Shown in pieces: positions 1 to 8,540 of a stretch of 31,636 nt of DNA. A model generated the notes under the pieces. It had not been told where the DNA came from. It saw only the letters and a list, made by a program, of their open reading frames with translations, and searched no databases. The translations under genes and the position numbers were made by a program. The stretch's first letter is position 1. The number at the start of each line of letters is the position of its first letter. Source of the stretch: Sphingomonadales bacterium (GTDB lineage Bacteria; Pseudomonadota; Alphaproteobacteria; Sphingomonadales; Sphingomonadaceae); NCBI GenBank assembly GCA_027489295.1, contig JAIYAA010000053.1, positions 1-31,636 on the forward strand, in the 5' to 3' direction.

Positions 1-1
1 C

Positions 2-5
2 TTAG
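2..5. repeat. IS701 target-site duplication, left copy (TTAG)
   Basis: TTAG directly abuts the left inverted repeat and is repeated at 1437-1440 next to the right one. It fits the 4-bp YTAR target duplication known for IS701 elements. Confidence 0.85.
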
Positions 6-1436
6 CACTACTTTGGCAGGTTGAAGGAACCGGCTGGAATCCTCGTTGATTCTCGTGTGTCAGTGTAGGCTGACGGATCAACGGTCATGGTGGTGGATGA
101 AGGCTGGCGGAGCGATCTGGAGCGATGGCTTGAGCCGTTTCTGGCGGGGCTTTCGCATCCAGCGCGGCGGCGGATGTGCCCGCTCTACATCGCCGGTTTG
201 ATCGGCCCTGGCGACCGCAAGAGCGTGCAGCCGATGGCCGCCCGGGCTGGGGATGTCGGCTATGATCAGCTTCATCATTTCGTTGCTGCCGGCGTGTGGG
301 ACAGCGTCCCGCTCGAGGCGGCCTTGTTGAAGGAGGCGGATCGCCTGGTCGGTGATCGGGCTGGCTTTCTCGTCATTGATGACACGGCGTTGCCGAAGAA
401 GGGGCAGCACTCTGTCGGCGTCGCGCCACAATATGCCTCCTCGCTCGGCAAGACGTCCAACTGCCAGTCGCTGGTATCGGTGACGCTCGCCTCGCGCGAG
501 GTGCCGGTGATGGTGGGGCTGCGGCTGTTCCTGCCCGAGAGCTGGACGGATGATGCCGAGCGCATGACGCGGGCGCGTATCCCGCTGAATCGACAGAAGG
601 CACTGACGAAACCCGAGATCGCGATCGAAGAGATCGACCGCGTCATCGCCTCGGGCGTGCGGTTCGGCTGCGTGCTCGCCGACGCGGGATATGGATCGAG
701 CGGCCCTTTCCGCCAGGCGTTGAGCGAGCGCGGTCTGCTCTGGGCTGTGGGGCTTTCGCGGCGACAGAACGTCTATCCGGCCGACGTCGGTCTGGTCTTC
801 CCGGTCGCCGCAAAGGGCAGGCGCCGCCAGTACCACATGCCTGACCGGCCACCGGTCTCGGCCGAAGCGATGCTGTCCGATGAGAAATGGCGGAAGATCA
901 GTTGGCGGCGTGGTACCAAAGGCCGCCTGACTTGCCTCTTTGCAGCTCGTCGCGTGCGTATCGCCGAAGGCCATAAGCACCGGATGCTCGACAACCGCAT
1001 GCAATGCATGCCCGGTGACGAGGTCTGGCTCGTCGGCGAGCGCAGATCGACCGGAGAGCAGAAATACTACGTGTCCAACCTGCCGGTGGACGCCACGCTC
1101 AAGGCCCTCGCCGCCGCGATCAAGGCGCGGTGGATCTGCGAGCAGGCGCATCAGCAGCTCAAGGAGGAACTGGGCCTCGACCACTTCGAGGGCAGATCCT
1201 GGATCGGATTACATCGACACGGCTTGATGACGATGATCGCCTACGCCTTCCTCCAATCCCGCCGCCTCAAGGCAGCGGGACGGAAAAAAAAGAGTCGGGG
1301 GTCCGCCGCCAAAACCGAGCATGCCAGCCATCAGGCAGGCGATCCTCAACCTCTTCGCTCAGCCGCCGCCACTGCGCTGCCCTCATTGTGAGAAACTTCT
1401 CGCACACGCCCTCGATCACAAAGTGCCAAAGTAGTG
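6..1436 (+). mobile_element. Complete IS701-family insertion sequence
   Basis: The element is bounded by 13-bp perfect terminal inverted repeats, CACTACTTTGGCA at 6-18 and its reverse complement at 1424-1436. It is flanked on both sides by the tetranucleotide TTAG (2-5 and 1437-1440). A 4-bp YTAR duplication is the target signature of the IS701 family. A single transposase gene fills the inside. Both ends and the target duplication are present, so this copy arrived by transposition and has not been rearranged since. It lies just upstream of the TauE/SafE gene and could have displaced or supplied that gene's promoter. Confidence 0.93.
87..1391 (+). CDS. IS701-family transposase, C-terminus frameshifted
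   Basis: DDE transposase that cuts and joins the ends of the surrounding IS. The catalytic-type motifs are visible: VIDDTALPKKG with Asp98/Asp99, VLADAGYG with Asp199, and QLKEELGLDHFEGR with Glu360/361. This gives the D-D-E order of IS701/IS4-like enzymes. The frame runs 434 codons, but after a run of eight A (1284-1291) the reading becomes low-complexity. The +1 frame from there reads PPPKPSMPAIRQAI and then PHCEKLL, which resembles a normal IS701 tail, and it ends at TAG 1432-1434 inside the right inverted repeat. One extra A is therefore the likely lesion. All three catalytic residues lie before it, so activity is uncertain rather than excluded. Confidence 0.85.
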   Translation: MVVDEGWRSDLERWLEPFLAGLSHPARRRMCPLYIAGLIGPGDRKSVQPMAARAGDVGYDQLHHFVAAGVWDSVPLEAALLKEADRLVGDRAGFLVIDDTALPKKGQHSVGVAPQYASSLGKTSNCQSLVSVTLASREVPVMVGLRLFLPESWTDDAERMTRARIPLNRQKALTKPEIAIEEIDRVIASGVRFGCVLADAGYGSSGPFRQALSERGLLWAVGLSRRQNVYPADVGLVFPVAAKGRRRQYHMPDRPPVSAEAMLSDEKWRKISWRRGTKGRLTCLFAARRVRIAEGHKHRMLDNRMQCMPGDEVWLVGERRSTGEQKYYVSNLPVDATLKALAAAIKARWICEQAHQQLKEELGLDHFEGRSWIGLHRHGLMTMIAYAFLQSRRLKAAGRKKKSRGSAAKTEHASHQAGDPQPLRSAAATALPSL

Positions 1437-1440
1437 TTAG
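1437..1440. repeat. IS701 target-site duplication, right copy (TTAG)
   Basis: Second copy of the TTAG that flanks the element; it directly follows the right inverted repeat ending at 1436. Confidence 0.85.
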
Positions 1441-1492
1441 GGAGCAGATTCACTGAACGGTGAAAATGGCGCCCGATGTGCTAGGGAAGCAC

Positions 1493-2578
1493 ATGATCAT
1501 CGTCCTGGTGCTTATGGCTGCGTTTGCGGCGTTCCTTGTCAGCACAGTCACAGGCGGCGGTGCCGGCTTGGTCCTCGTACCGCTACTCCGGCTTATCCTG
1601 CCTGTGGCATGCATCCCGGGAGCCCTCTCGATTGGTACCGCTGCCAGCTCCATTTCTCGTATTTGGGTATTCAGCGTTCACATTCGCTGGGAAGTGGTAC
1701 GCCGCTTTGTCCCGACGGCGTTGCCGGCCGCCGCAGTGGGGGCATGGTTGCTCACCCTGTTCGAAAGCGCGTATATCGAGTTCCTGCTTGGTTGCTTCCT
1801 GCTGTTCAATTTGCCCGCGTTGCTGCGACGAACCGGCGCCTCCGATGCGGGTCCTGCACTGCCGATTCGAAGGCTGCCCCTGCTAGGTGCTATCGCAGGC
1901 CTGCTGTCAGGCTTCACGGGAGCAGTCGGCGTCATTTTCAACCGAGCCTATTATCGAATGGGGCTCTCCAAAGACGAAATCGTCGCGACACGCGCCACGA
2001 ACGAGGCACTGCTACACCTGTTGAAAATCGCGCTTTATGCGGGATTCGGACTGCTCCCGCGATCGGCTATGATCGCGGGAGGGTTGGTAGCTATTGCGGC
2101 CGTCCTCGCATCGCTTATGTCGCGACGCGTGCTAGCGCTATTGCCTACACAGCTTTTTCAAAAGGCGGGCTTGGCAGCTATGGTGGCCTCCGGCGTTGCG
2201 ATGTTTTGCCTGTCCGGCAGCCAAATCATGGCCATTCATCGCGCTTGGATCGTCTACGTCGCCCCCGGCGACGAGCGGGAAGTACAGCTCTACTGGGGTG
2301 GCACACGCCGCTCTGCAATCGAGCAGGAGGAGGACGGTCGCGTCGTTGTTGAACGATCCGTGTCGGTAGCAGATCTGCCTGCCGCTGTCCGCGCAGCGCT
2401 GCCGGCGATTGCGGCCCAAGGCGATATCTTGCTGATCGAAGAGGTGGCTGGCACGCCGCGCTATTTTGAAATTTACACGCGGCAAGCGAAGTCGGTCGTC
2501 AAATACGAAGTCACCCCAGATGGCTTGCCCACGAATCGATCGTTTCCCCGGTTCATGACGCGAGAGACAGGAATCTAG
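1493..2578 (+). CDS. TauE/SafE-family membrane transporter with C-terminal PepSY-like domain
   Basis: Predicted inner-membrane permease of the TauE/SafE (sulfite exporter) family, usually about 250 residues with seven to nine helices. Residues 1 to about 245 match that plan: an opening helix MIIVLVLMAAFAAFLVSTVT, glycine-rich GGGAGL, and a second half starting LLGAIAGLLSGFTGAVG. Another 110 residues follow, unusual for the family. They look soluble, and residues about 290-340 (VADLPAAVRAALP, then YFEIYTR, KYEVTPDG) resemble a PepSY-like fold. The ATG at 1493 is chosen because AGGGA lies just upstream; an in-frame GTG at 1460 has no such site. Substrate unknown. The IS701 element ends 56 bp upstream of this start. 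Confidence 0.78.
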   Translation: MIIVLVLMAAFAAFLVSTVTGGGAGLVLVPLLRLILPVACIPGALSIGTAASSISRIWVFSVHIRWEVVRRFVPTALPAAAVGAWLLTLFESAYIEFLLGCFLLFNLPALLRRTGASDAGPALPIRRLPLLGAIAGLLSGFTGAVGVIFNRAYYRMGLSKDEIVATRATNEALLHLLKIALYAGFGLLPRSAMIAGGLVAIAAVLASLMSRRVLALLPTQLFQKAGLAAMVASGVAMFCLSGSQIMAIHRAWIVYVAPGDEREVQLYWGGTRRSAIEQEEDGRVVVERSVSVADLPAAVRAALPAIAAQGDILLIEEVAGTPRYFEIYTRQAKSVVKYEVTPDGLPTNRSFPRFMTRETGI

Positions 2579-2591
2579 CAGGTTCATGCTT

Positions 2592-2612
2592 GGGTGACCG
2601 AAGCGGTCACCC
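2592..2612 (+). terminator. Hairpin after the TauE/SafE gene
   Basis: GGGTGACCG and CGGTCACCC form a perfect 9-bp stem with an AAG loop, 14 bases after the stop codon. There is no T-run, so if it terminates transcription it is not a canonical intrinsic terminator. Confidence 0.5.
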
Positions 2613-2787
2613 CCACCCCTGGACCAAAGCTAGAGACGCATCAACGCGGGCCAACGCTCTACCCCCGCACAAGTGTGAGCCTGACAAGAATGTTCAACAC
2701 GGCAATATCCTGCCCGTTCGGTCAGGGCTGCTGCTCCCTCTGGAACCCTCCGTCGCCTGAATGATTTTGGCGGGCAGGAGAACGATC

Positions 2788-3705
2788 ATGGCAACTCTTG
2801 CCCCCACTCAAAGCCAAAGTACGAAATCTCAGTTTCTGACCGACAGCTTCCAGCGCGGCCTCGCCCACTGGAACCGCGAGCGGCTCGAACCGGGCTTCCC
2901 GTCCGACGATTGGCAGCGCGTCTTCGAGCGAGACGTGCGAATGGAGCGACTTCAGGGCGCGTTCCTCGAGGAGCTGCGCGCGGAGGTAATGGACGAAGCT
3001 GCCGAGGCGCCGACCGATGCCGATGGTTTCATCCGATGGTTTGAAGGACTGAAGGTAGCGGGGCCGGGTCAGGGCGATCCTTTGTTTCCCTGGCTGGCCG
3101 AGACAGCGGACCGAGACCAGCTTCGATGGTTCTTCGAGCAGGAAGCCGCTGGCGAAGCGGGGTTCGACGACTTGGTCGCAATGACTCAGGTCAAGCTGCC
3201 TACCCGGCCGAAGCTCGAACTTGCCCGCAATTATTGGGACGAAATGGGGCATGGCACCGAGAAGGGTATGCACGGGCCGATGCTGGACGCCTTGGTTGAA
3301 ACGCTTGCGGTGACGCCGGTCATCGAAAACACCGTTTGGGAAAGCCTGTGTCTCGCCAACGCGATGACGGCAATGGCCAGCAGCCGACGCTATGCGTGGC
3401 ATTCTGTCGGCGCGCTTGGGGTGATTGAACTGACCGCACCCGGACGTTCAGCAGCCACTGCTACCGGACTCAAACGCGTGGGGCTAAGCCCAAAGGAAGC
3501 GCGCTACTTCACGCTGCATGCGGTGCTCGACATCAAGCATAGCGAGGACTGGAACCGGGAAGCAATCCGCCCGGCAGTAGAAGAGGACCCGCGCCGCGCT
3601 ACCGCGATGGCAGAAGGCGCACTAATCCGCCTGCGCTGCGGCGCACGCTGCTTTGAAGCCTATCGCGCACATCTGTGGCAGGACGATTATCTCCGCAGCG
3701 CTTGA
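2788..3705 (+). CDS. Iron-containing redox enzyme (haem-oxygenase-like diiron oxidase fold)
   Basis: A 305-residue, mostly helical soluble protein of the iron-containing redox enzyme group within the haem-oxygenase-like (TenA/HO-type) fold. Candidate metal ligands sit where this fold places them: Glu117/Glu119 (FFEQEA), Asp151-Glu152 and His155 (YWDEMGHG), His162, Glu214 (VIELTAP), and His244/Asp248/His251 (HAVLDIKH). Such proteins use a mononuclear or dinuclear iron site for oxidative chemistry; the substrate cannot be read from the sequence. The start ATG is set by AGGAG at 2776-2780, seven bases upstream. It stands alone: the TauE gene is about 210 bp upstream and the chemotaxis receptor converges from the other side, so no pathway is suggested. 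Confidence 0.8.
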   Translation: MATLAPTQSQSTKSQFLTDSFQRGLAHWNRERLEPGFPSDDWQRVFERDVRMERLQGAFLEELRAEVMDEAAEAPTDADGFIRWFEGLKVAGPGQGDPLFPWLAETADRDQLRWFFEQEAAGEAGFDDLVAMTQVKLPTRPKLELARNYWDEMGHGTEKGMHGPMLDALVETLAVTPVIENTVWESLCLANAMTAMASSRRYAWHSVGALGVIELTAPGRSAATATGLKRVGLSPKEARYFTLHAVLDIKHSEDWNREAIRPAVEEDPRRATAMAEGALIRLRCGARCFEAYRAHLWQDDYLRSA

Positions 3706-3771
3706 ACGGCTTTTGGTCAGCGATCTCGTTCGTCGCTCCCGCCGCGCTATCCACCCGTTCATGCTCGAGCG

Positions 3772-5097
3772 TCAGAGCATTGCAGCGAACCTCTCGAGAC
3801 TATGCCTTGCAGGCGAGCGAGGTCCGTCACCGGTATTGAATTTAGTCGCCTCGGAAGCGAGCGTCACAATCTCCGCTGACAAATTGCGAGCAGCAGCAGA
3901 CGTTTCCTCCACCATCGCGGCGTTCTGCTGCGTCGCGCGGTCCATGTCATTGATCGAGGTGGTGATGCCCTCAATCGCTTTCGACTGCGCTACGTTATCT
4001 TTTGCCATGCGCTCAAGCAGTGCGTGCACCTCGTCCACGTCGCTCGATATGGCAGAGAAGGCATCATCGACGCGTTGAACCATCGACACAGCTGAGCCAA
4101 TGTCTCCTTGCGTTGCGGTAAGCTGGTCCCGCGCCCTACCAGCTTCCTCCTCCGCTCGCATCGCCAGCGCGCTCACCAAATCCGCCACTACCGCGAAGCC
4201 TCGTCCAGCCTCCCCAGCTCGCCCAGCTTCAACCGCGGCGTTCATCGCAAGTACGCGTGTCTGAAACGCAATTTTGTCGAGACCTTCAATGACGTTGTCG
4301 ATGCCTCGGGCGCTCTCGGACACGCTTGTCATGGCTTGAACCGCCTCGCCGGCGATCGTCCGACCATCTCTGACCGTGCCAATGGCACAATCAGCCCGAC
4401 GGACAGTCTCCTCTGCCGCAGACGCACCCGCCTTCAGTCGCTGCTCCATCTCTCCAATTGCTGATGACGTGTGCTCTAGGCTTGCGGCATTCGCCTCGGT
4501 ACGCCTCGCAAGATCCTCCGACGCCTGAGCAATCTCGTGTGCCCCCGTGCGGATCGAAAGAGCGCTTTCACGAACCGATCCGATGAGCGCGCGTAAAGCA
4601 TGCAATGCGGCGTTGAAGTTGGTTTTCAATTCGGCATACGCGGCAGGCATGTCCGCCTCGATCTCACCCGTAAGATCACCGCTCCTCAGCCGCTGTAAGG
4701 CATCGCGAAGGCAGCTGACCACTTCTGCCTGCTCTCGCGCCGAACGCTCCTGCGCCTCCGCCGTCGCCCTGAATGTGAACATCGCCCGCGCCATACGTCC
4801 AACGCAATCCTTATAATCGGAGAACGCGATAGGCGAGATTAGATCACCCGCCGCCAGCGCCTCCATGCGAACGACAGTGCTTACATATGGAACGCAGATC
4901 GCTTCGCGCATCCTCGCCGCCAGGACGACCACCCCTGCCCAGAGGACAACTGCAAGGACCGCCATGATCAATTCACCGCGGATGAGCTCGGCCAACGCCA
5001 GAACGAGTGCAGGAGCGGTAGTGACGCAGAATGCGATGAGCGTCTTCTTCCGAATAGGTGCGTCAGCTTCAAACCAGTGCATTGAATCCCCATACAT
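3772..5097 (-). CDS. Methyl-accepting chemotaxis protein, short two-helix form
   Basis: Chemoreceptor that signals to CheA/CheW. Two hydrophobic helices (about residues 19-38 and 42-62) are separated by only a few residues, so there is no periplasmic ligand domain. A HAMP-like linker (about 63-115) and a long coiled-coil signalling domain follow. The conserved tip reads AFQTRVLAMNAAVEAGRAGE followed by GRGFAVVA. No C-terminal CheR-tethering pentapeptide is seen. Without a sensing loop it probably responds to cytoplasmic or membrane state (redox, energy). The start is ambiguous: ATG at 5097 or ATG at 5082, the latter preceded by GGGGA. No chemotaxis partner genes are nearby. Confidence 0.88.
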   Translation of the reverse strand: MYGDSMHWFEADAPIRKKTLIAFCVTTAPALVLALAELIRGELIMAVLAVVLWAGVVVLAARMREAICVPYVSTVVRMEALAAGDLISPIAFSDYKDCVGRMARAMFTFRATAEAQERSAREQAEVVSCLRDALQRLRSGDLTGEIEADMPAAYAELKTNFNAALHALRALIGSVRESALSIRTGAHEIAQASEDLARRTEANAASLEHTSSAIGEMEQRLKAGASAAEETVRRADCAIGTVRDGRTIAGEAVQAMTSVSESARGIDNVIEGLDKIAFQTRVLAMNAAVEAGRAGEAGRGFAVVADLVSALAMRAEEEAGRARDQLTATQGDIGSAVSMVQRVDDAFSAISSDVDEVHALLERMAKDNVAQSKAIEGITTSINDMDRATQQNAAMVEETSAAARNLSAEIVTLASEATKFNTGDGPRSPARHSLERFAAML

Positions 5098-5184
5098 TCC
5101 AAACGTTTGTGCCGTTCTCCATTATAGGGCGATGCGGTACGCGGCCGGAACGAGTTCCCCAAAGGACAGGTGAGCACGGCAGCG

Positions 5185-5205
5185 GTAAGCGTCCGCCCTG
5201 ATCCG
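5185..5205. other. Possible IS66-type left end
   Basis: GTAAGCGTCCGCC resembles the GTAA-starting ends of IS66-family elements and lies about 120 bp left of an IS66 transposase fragment. No matching right end (ending CGCTTAC) was found, so this is only a suggestion. Confidence 0.2.
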
Positions 5206-5308
5206 TATTGCGTGGCAACTTGTGCTGCGCGAGGCGGGGAGCACTCAGGAGTGTCCGTTCGCACTCCTTAAGGAGAGTGCGGACGTCCCGAATGGAGGTC
5301 ATCACCCG

Positions 5309-5449
5309 AAGCTGAATGGCATCAACCCACAGGCCTGGCTCGCCGATGTGCTCGACCGGATCGGCCGAGGTCACCCCATCAACCGTACGGACGAGCTGCT
5401 GCCTTGGAATTGGGTCGACCCAGAGGCCTCTTCGTCCGAAAATGCGTAA
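5309..5449 (+). pseudogene. IS66-family transposase (TnpC), C-terminal remnant
   Basis: The frame ending at TAA 5447-5449 reads KLNGINPQAWLADVLDRI and then RTDELLPWNW. This is the characteristic C-terminal tail of IS66 TnpC proteins (consensus like DPQAWLADVL...RIDELLPWNW). Only about 46 codons remain; upstream of Lys the reading no longer resembles the family, and no catalytic part is present. It is the scar of a deleted IS66 element between the chemoreceptor and the aldehyde oxidase operon. Confidence 0.75.
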
Positions 5450-5726
5450 AAAGCGGACCGGCAGCTCGCGCCCCAAAGTCGGACGTTGCGGATGGGGATC
5501 CGGGCTCCCGAAACCGGCAATTCGTTAAGCATGATCTTTCCCGTTTTTCCGTCTCAGACAGGCTAGCTCGGGAAAGAACATTCGGGAACAGATTTTGGGA
5601 AACGGGTGCCTTGGGCGGCTCTCGCTGTGATGCCGCCGCGGCTGTCCCGCTATAGGTTCCCAATCGGGAATGCAGCCGCGCTGGAAAATTGCTCTATCGG
5701 CTGAATTGACCCAGCCAGTCGCGGAC
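5450..5726. other. Non-coding stretch between IS66 scar and flavodoxin pseudogene
   Basis: No recognisable gene. It contains several short GGGAA-rich repeats (about 5568-5612) whose role, if any, cannot be seen. The short open frames here have no family resemblance or ribosome-binding sites. Confidence 0.5.
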
Positions 5727-6279
5727 CTAATTGAACGTGCGATGTTCCTGGTCCGCTTCCATAACGAAGGCTTCCTCGATTGCCGCGCCGATGGCGTGGG
5801 ATGCCAGCACCGCCAGACTACTACCGACCCCGTATCCCCCGTGCGTGATGAACGGGCGAAGCCTCTTCCCGCGTAGATCGTGAGCCTTCAAGAATGAGCG
5901 GATCGGCGGGGGGTGCCGTTTCCCCCCAGATGGGGAAGCCAAGGAAGACGGTGCCATAGGCGGCGATGTTTTCGACCTTGCCCGCCAGGGGAGGTTCGAA
6001 CCCGCTGTCACGCTCGCGCGTCGCTTGCGCGACATGCTGCTCATAACCTTCGGGATAGGGACGCGCGGGACGGATTTCGAACAGGTCCGCGCCCTAGGCT
6101 CGCTGCAATGTTCCCGCAATCACGCGGGTATTGCCGGAGCGGGTGAGATACGCGACCAGGGTCTTGCTGGAGGGCGTGCCGACCTGCTCCGGTTCCCCGG
6201 CACATGCCGTGCCGGTCAGCGACAGCATCGCAGGTGTCGCCAGCACGGAACGTCGAGAAAACCGCCCCGCACCCTGCAT
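5727..6279 (-). pseudogene. Flavodoxin-like protein, broken by a TAG stop and a frameshift
   Basis: The gene begins at ATG 6279, overlapping the paoC stop, and encodes a secretion-like leader (RFSRRSVLATPAMLSLTG) followed by the flavodoxin phosphate loop TLVAYLTRSGNTRVIAGTLQ. A TAG codon (6094-6096) then interrupts it, but the same frame continues with GADLFEIRPARPYPEGYEQH and VFLGFPIWGETAPP. A run of six C on this strand (5908-5913) then shifts the frame, and the ending PPIRSFLKAHDLRGKRLRPF appears one base over, stopping at 5727. With five C and a sense codon at 6094 the gene would be a normal-length flavodoxin. Two independent lesions argue for a true pseudogene at the end of an otherwise intact operon. 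Confidence 0.87.
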
Positions 6280-8540
6280 CACACGATCTCCGGCAGCTTC
6301 GCCAGATGCTTGTCGAGCGTGATCGGATATTCCCGGATGCGTATCCCGGTCGCGTTGTAGACCGCGTTGGCGATGGCCGGTGCAACGCCGGAAATGCCAA
6401 GCTCGCCTACCCCCTTCGCCTTCACCGGCGACATGGTGGGATCGGTTTCCTCCAGGAAAATGACCTCCTGATGCGGGATATCGGCATGGACCGGCACTTC
6501 ATATCCTGCGAGGTCGTGATTGACGAAGAAGCCGAAACGCTTGTCGATGGCCAGCTCTTCCATCAGCGCCGCGCCCGCGCCACCGACCATGCCGCCGATC
6601 ACCTGGCTTCGCGCGGTAATGGGGTTGAGGATGCGTCCGGCCGCGCAGACGGCGAGCATCCGCCGGATGCGAATCTCGCCAGTATAGGCATCGACCGCGA
6701 CTTCGCAGAAATGGGCACCGAAGGTCTGCTGCTCGAACCGCTTCGACAGGTCGCCATATTCCATCTTGTCTTCCGCCCTGATCGCACCGTCCTTCGCGGC
6801 CTGAGCGAGCGGTGCGCGCCGATTACCGGCACGGACCTCCCCGTCGATGAACTCGGCATCGGCAGAGTTGAACCCGAGCTTCGTCGCCACGGCTTCGCGC
6901 AGTTTGACGCACGCGGCATAGGCACCGGCCGTGGCGGATGCGGCACCACCCTGTCCGCCACCCCCGAAGGCTTCGGGGAAATTCGAGTCCGCAAGCTTCA
7001 CCATGACGCGATCGAGCGGCAAGCCCATCATCTCTGCAACCGTCTGGCCGATGATGGTGTAGCTGCCCGTTCCCATGTCGGTCATGTTGCTTTCGACGGT
7101 CACAATCCCCTTGCCGTCGAGCGTGACACGCCCACCCGCCGGAATGATCGGAGCGCCGCGAATTGCGGATGCCATCCCCATGCCGATCAGCCAGCGGCCT
7201 TCACGGCGACTGCCGGGCTTGGAGCTTCGCTCCTTCCAATTGAAGCGCTCGGCACCCGTGCGCAGGCACGGTATGAACTGTCGTATGGAGAAGGGACGCG
7301 GCCCTTGCTCCTCCTTGCCCTGATTGCCGCTTGCCGATTGCGGATCGGTCGAAGCCCCACGGCCGGGGTCCGCACCCGGTACGACCTGGGTATCATTGAG
7401 GATGCGCAGCTCTACCGGGTCCATCCCCAGCTTCTCGGCCAGCTCGTCCATCGCGATTTCGAGCGCCATCAGGCCCGACGCCTCGCCCGGTGCGCGCATC
7501 GCATTGCCTTCGGGCAGGTCGAGCGTCGCGAGCCGGGTGAGGTTGAGACGGTTAGCCCCCGCATAGAGCAACTGCGTTTGCGCGGCCGCGATCTCCGGAC
7601 CGCCTCCGGGTAGATTGCCCGACAGCGTTTCGTGGCCGACCGCGACCAGCTTGCCGTCACGACCCGCCGCCAGGCGGACCCGCTGGATCGTGGCCGGACG
7701 ATGCGTCGTGTTGTTCGGCATCAGTGGGCGCGGCAACGTCACCTTCACCGCGCGTCCCACAGCGCGAGCGCCCAGCGCGGCAAGGATCGCATCCGAACAG
7801 ACACTACCCTTTCCGCCGAACCCACCGCCGATGTAGGTCGCGACGACGCGGATCTTGTCCTGCGGGATGCTGAGCTTGTTGCCGAGGTCGCGCCGCGCCC
7901 AACCGACAATCTGCTGCGCCGACCATATCGTCAGGTGGTCGCCGTCCCAGCGCGCGATCGTGGCGTGCGGCTCCAGCATCATATGGCTGTGGTCGGGGGT
8001 AGTGTACGTACCATCGACCTTCACCGGGGCCGACGCGAACGCCTTGTCGAAGTCGCCGATGCGAACGTCCGGCTGACGCTGATGCGGCTTTGCGCTAGCC
8101 CGTGCAGCGGCGATATCGAACGCGCCCTGCTCGCGCGCGTAACCGACGCGGATCAGCGAGGCGGCATGACGCGCCTGCTCGAATGTCTCGGCGACGACCA
8201 GCGCGATAGCCTGATGGTAATGCTCGACCTCGGGCCCCGCGAGCGGCTTGGCGACGTAGAACCCCTGCTTCTTGATCGGGCCGGCATTATCGGCCGTCAC
8301 GATCGCGAGGACACCCGGCGCGGCCTTGGCCTCGCTCACGTCCATCGACGATATGCGCCCCTTGGCGATGCCCGAACCGATGACATAGCCGTAGGCGGCG
8401 TTCGGCGCGGCCTCGTGGTTCTCGTAGGAATAGACCGCGCGCCCGGTCGTCTTCAGCGGTCCCTCGATGCGCGGGTGCGGCTTGCCGACAACCGTTTCCC
8501 GGTCGATCGGGTTGGTGCCTGCTGGCGTGTCGAACTTCAT
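6279..8540 (-). CDS. paoC: Aldehyde oxidase molybdopterin-binding subunit (PaoC-like)
   Basis: Large catalytic subunit of a xanthine-oxidase-family molybdenum hydroxylase, 753 residues (E. coli PaoC is about 730). It binds the molybdenum cofactor and oxidises aldehydes to acids. Family motifs: [17 protein letters not shown] at the N-terminus, [10 protein letters not shown], and near the C-terminus [20 protein letters not shown], containing the active-site glutamate. A Pro/Gly/Ser-rich insertion (around [19 protein letters not shown]) looks like a flexible loop. The start at 8540 overlaps the upstream FAD-subunit stop as ATGA, which fixes it; a longer frame to 8696 is an artefact. It has no signal peptide of its own, so export would be with the Tat-bearing small subunit. 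No XdhC/PaoD-type maturation factor is in the window. Confidence 0.92.
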   Translation of the reverse strand: MKFDTPAGTNPIDRETVVGKPHPRIEGPLKTTGRAVYSYENHEAAPNAAYGYVIGSGIAKGRISSMDVSEAKAAPGVLAIVTADNAGPIKKQGFYVAKPLAGPEVEHYHQAIALVVAETFEQARHAASLIRVGYAREQGAFDIAAARASAKPHQRQPDVRIGDFDKAFASAPVKVDGTYTTPDHSHMMLEPHATIARWDGDHLTIWSAQQIVGWARRDLGNKLSIPQDKIRVVATYIGGGFGGKGSVCSDAILAALGARAVGRAVKVTLPRPLMPNNTTHRPATIQRVRLAAGRDGKLVAVGHETLSGNLPGGGPEIAAAQTQLLYAGANRLNLTRLATLDLPEGNAMRAPGEASGLMALEIAMDELAEKLGMDPVELRILNDTQVVPGADPGRGASTDPQSASGNQGKEEQGPRPFSIRQFIPCLRTGAERFNWKERSSKPGSRREGRWLIGMGMASAIRGAPIIPAGGRVTLDGKGIVTVESNMTDMGTGSYTIIGQTVAEMMGLPLDRVMVKLADSNFPEAFGGGGQGGAASATAGAYAACVKLREAVATKLGFNSADAEFIDGEVRAGNRRAPLAQAAKDGAIRAEDKMEYGDLSKRFEQQTFGAHFCEVAVDAYTGEIRIRRMLAVCAAGRILNPITARSQVIGGMVGGAGAALMEELAIDKRFGFFVNHDLAGYEVPVHADIPHQEVIFLEETDPTMSPVKAKGVGELGISGVAPAIANAVYNATGIRIREYPITLDKHLAKLPEIV

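Noticed and set aside
5185..5449. Internally deleted IS66 element (MITE-like)
   Set aside because: A possible left end and a transposase tail are present, but no matching right end or target duplication was found.
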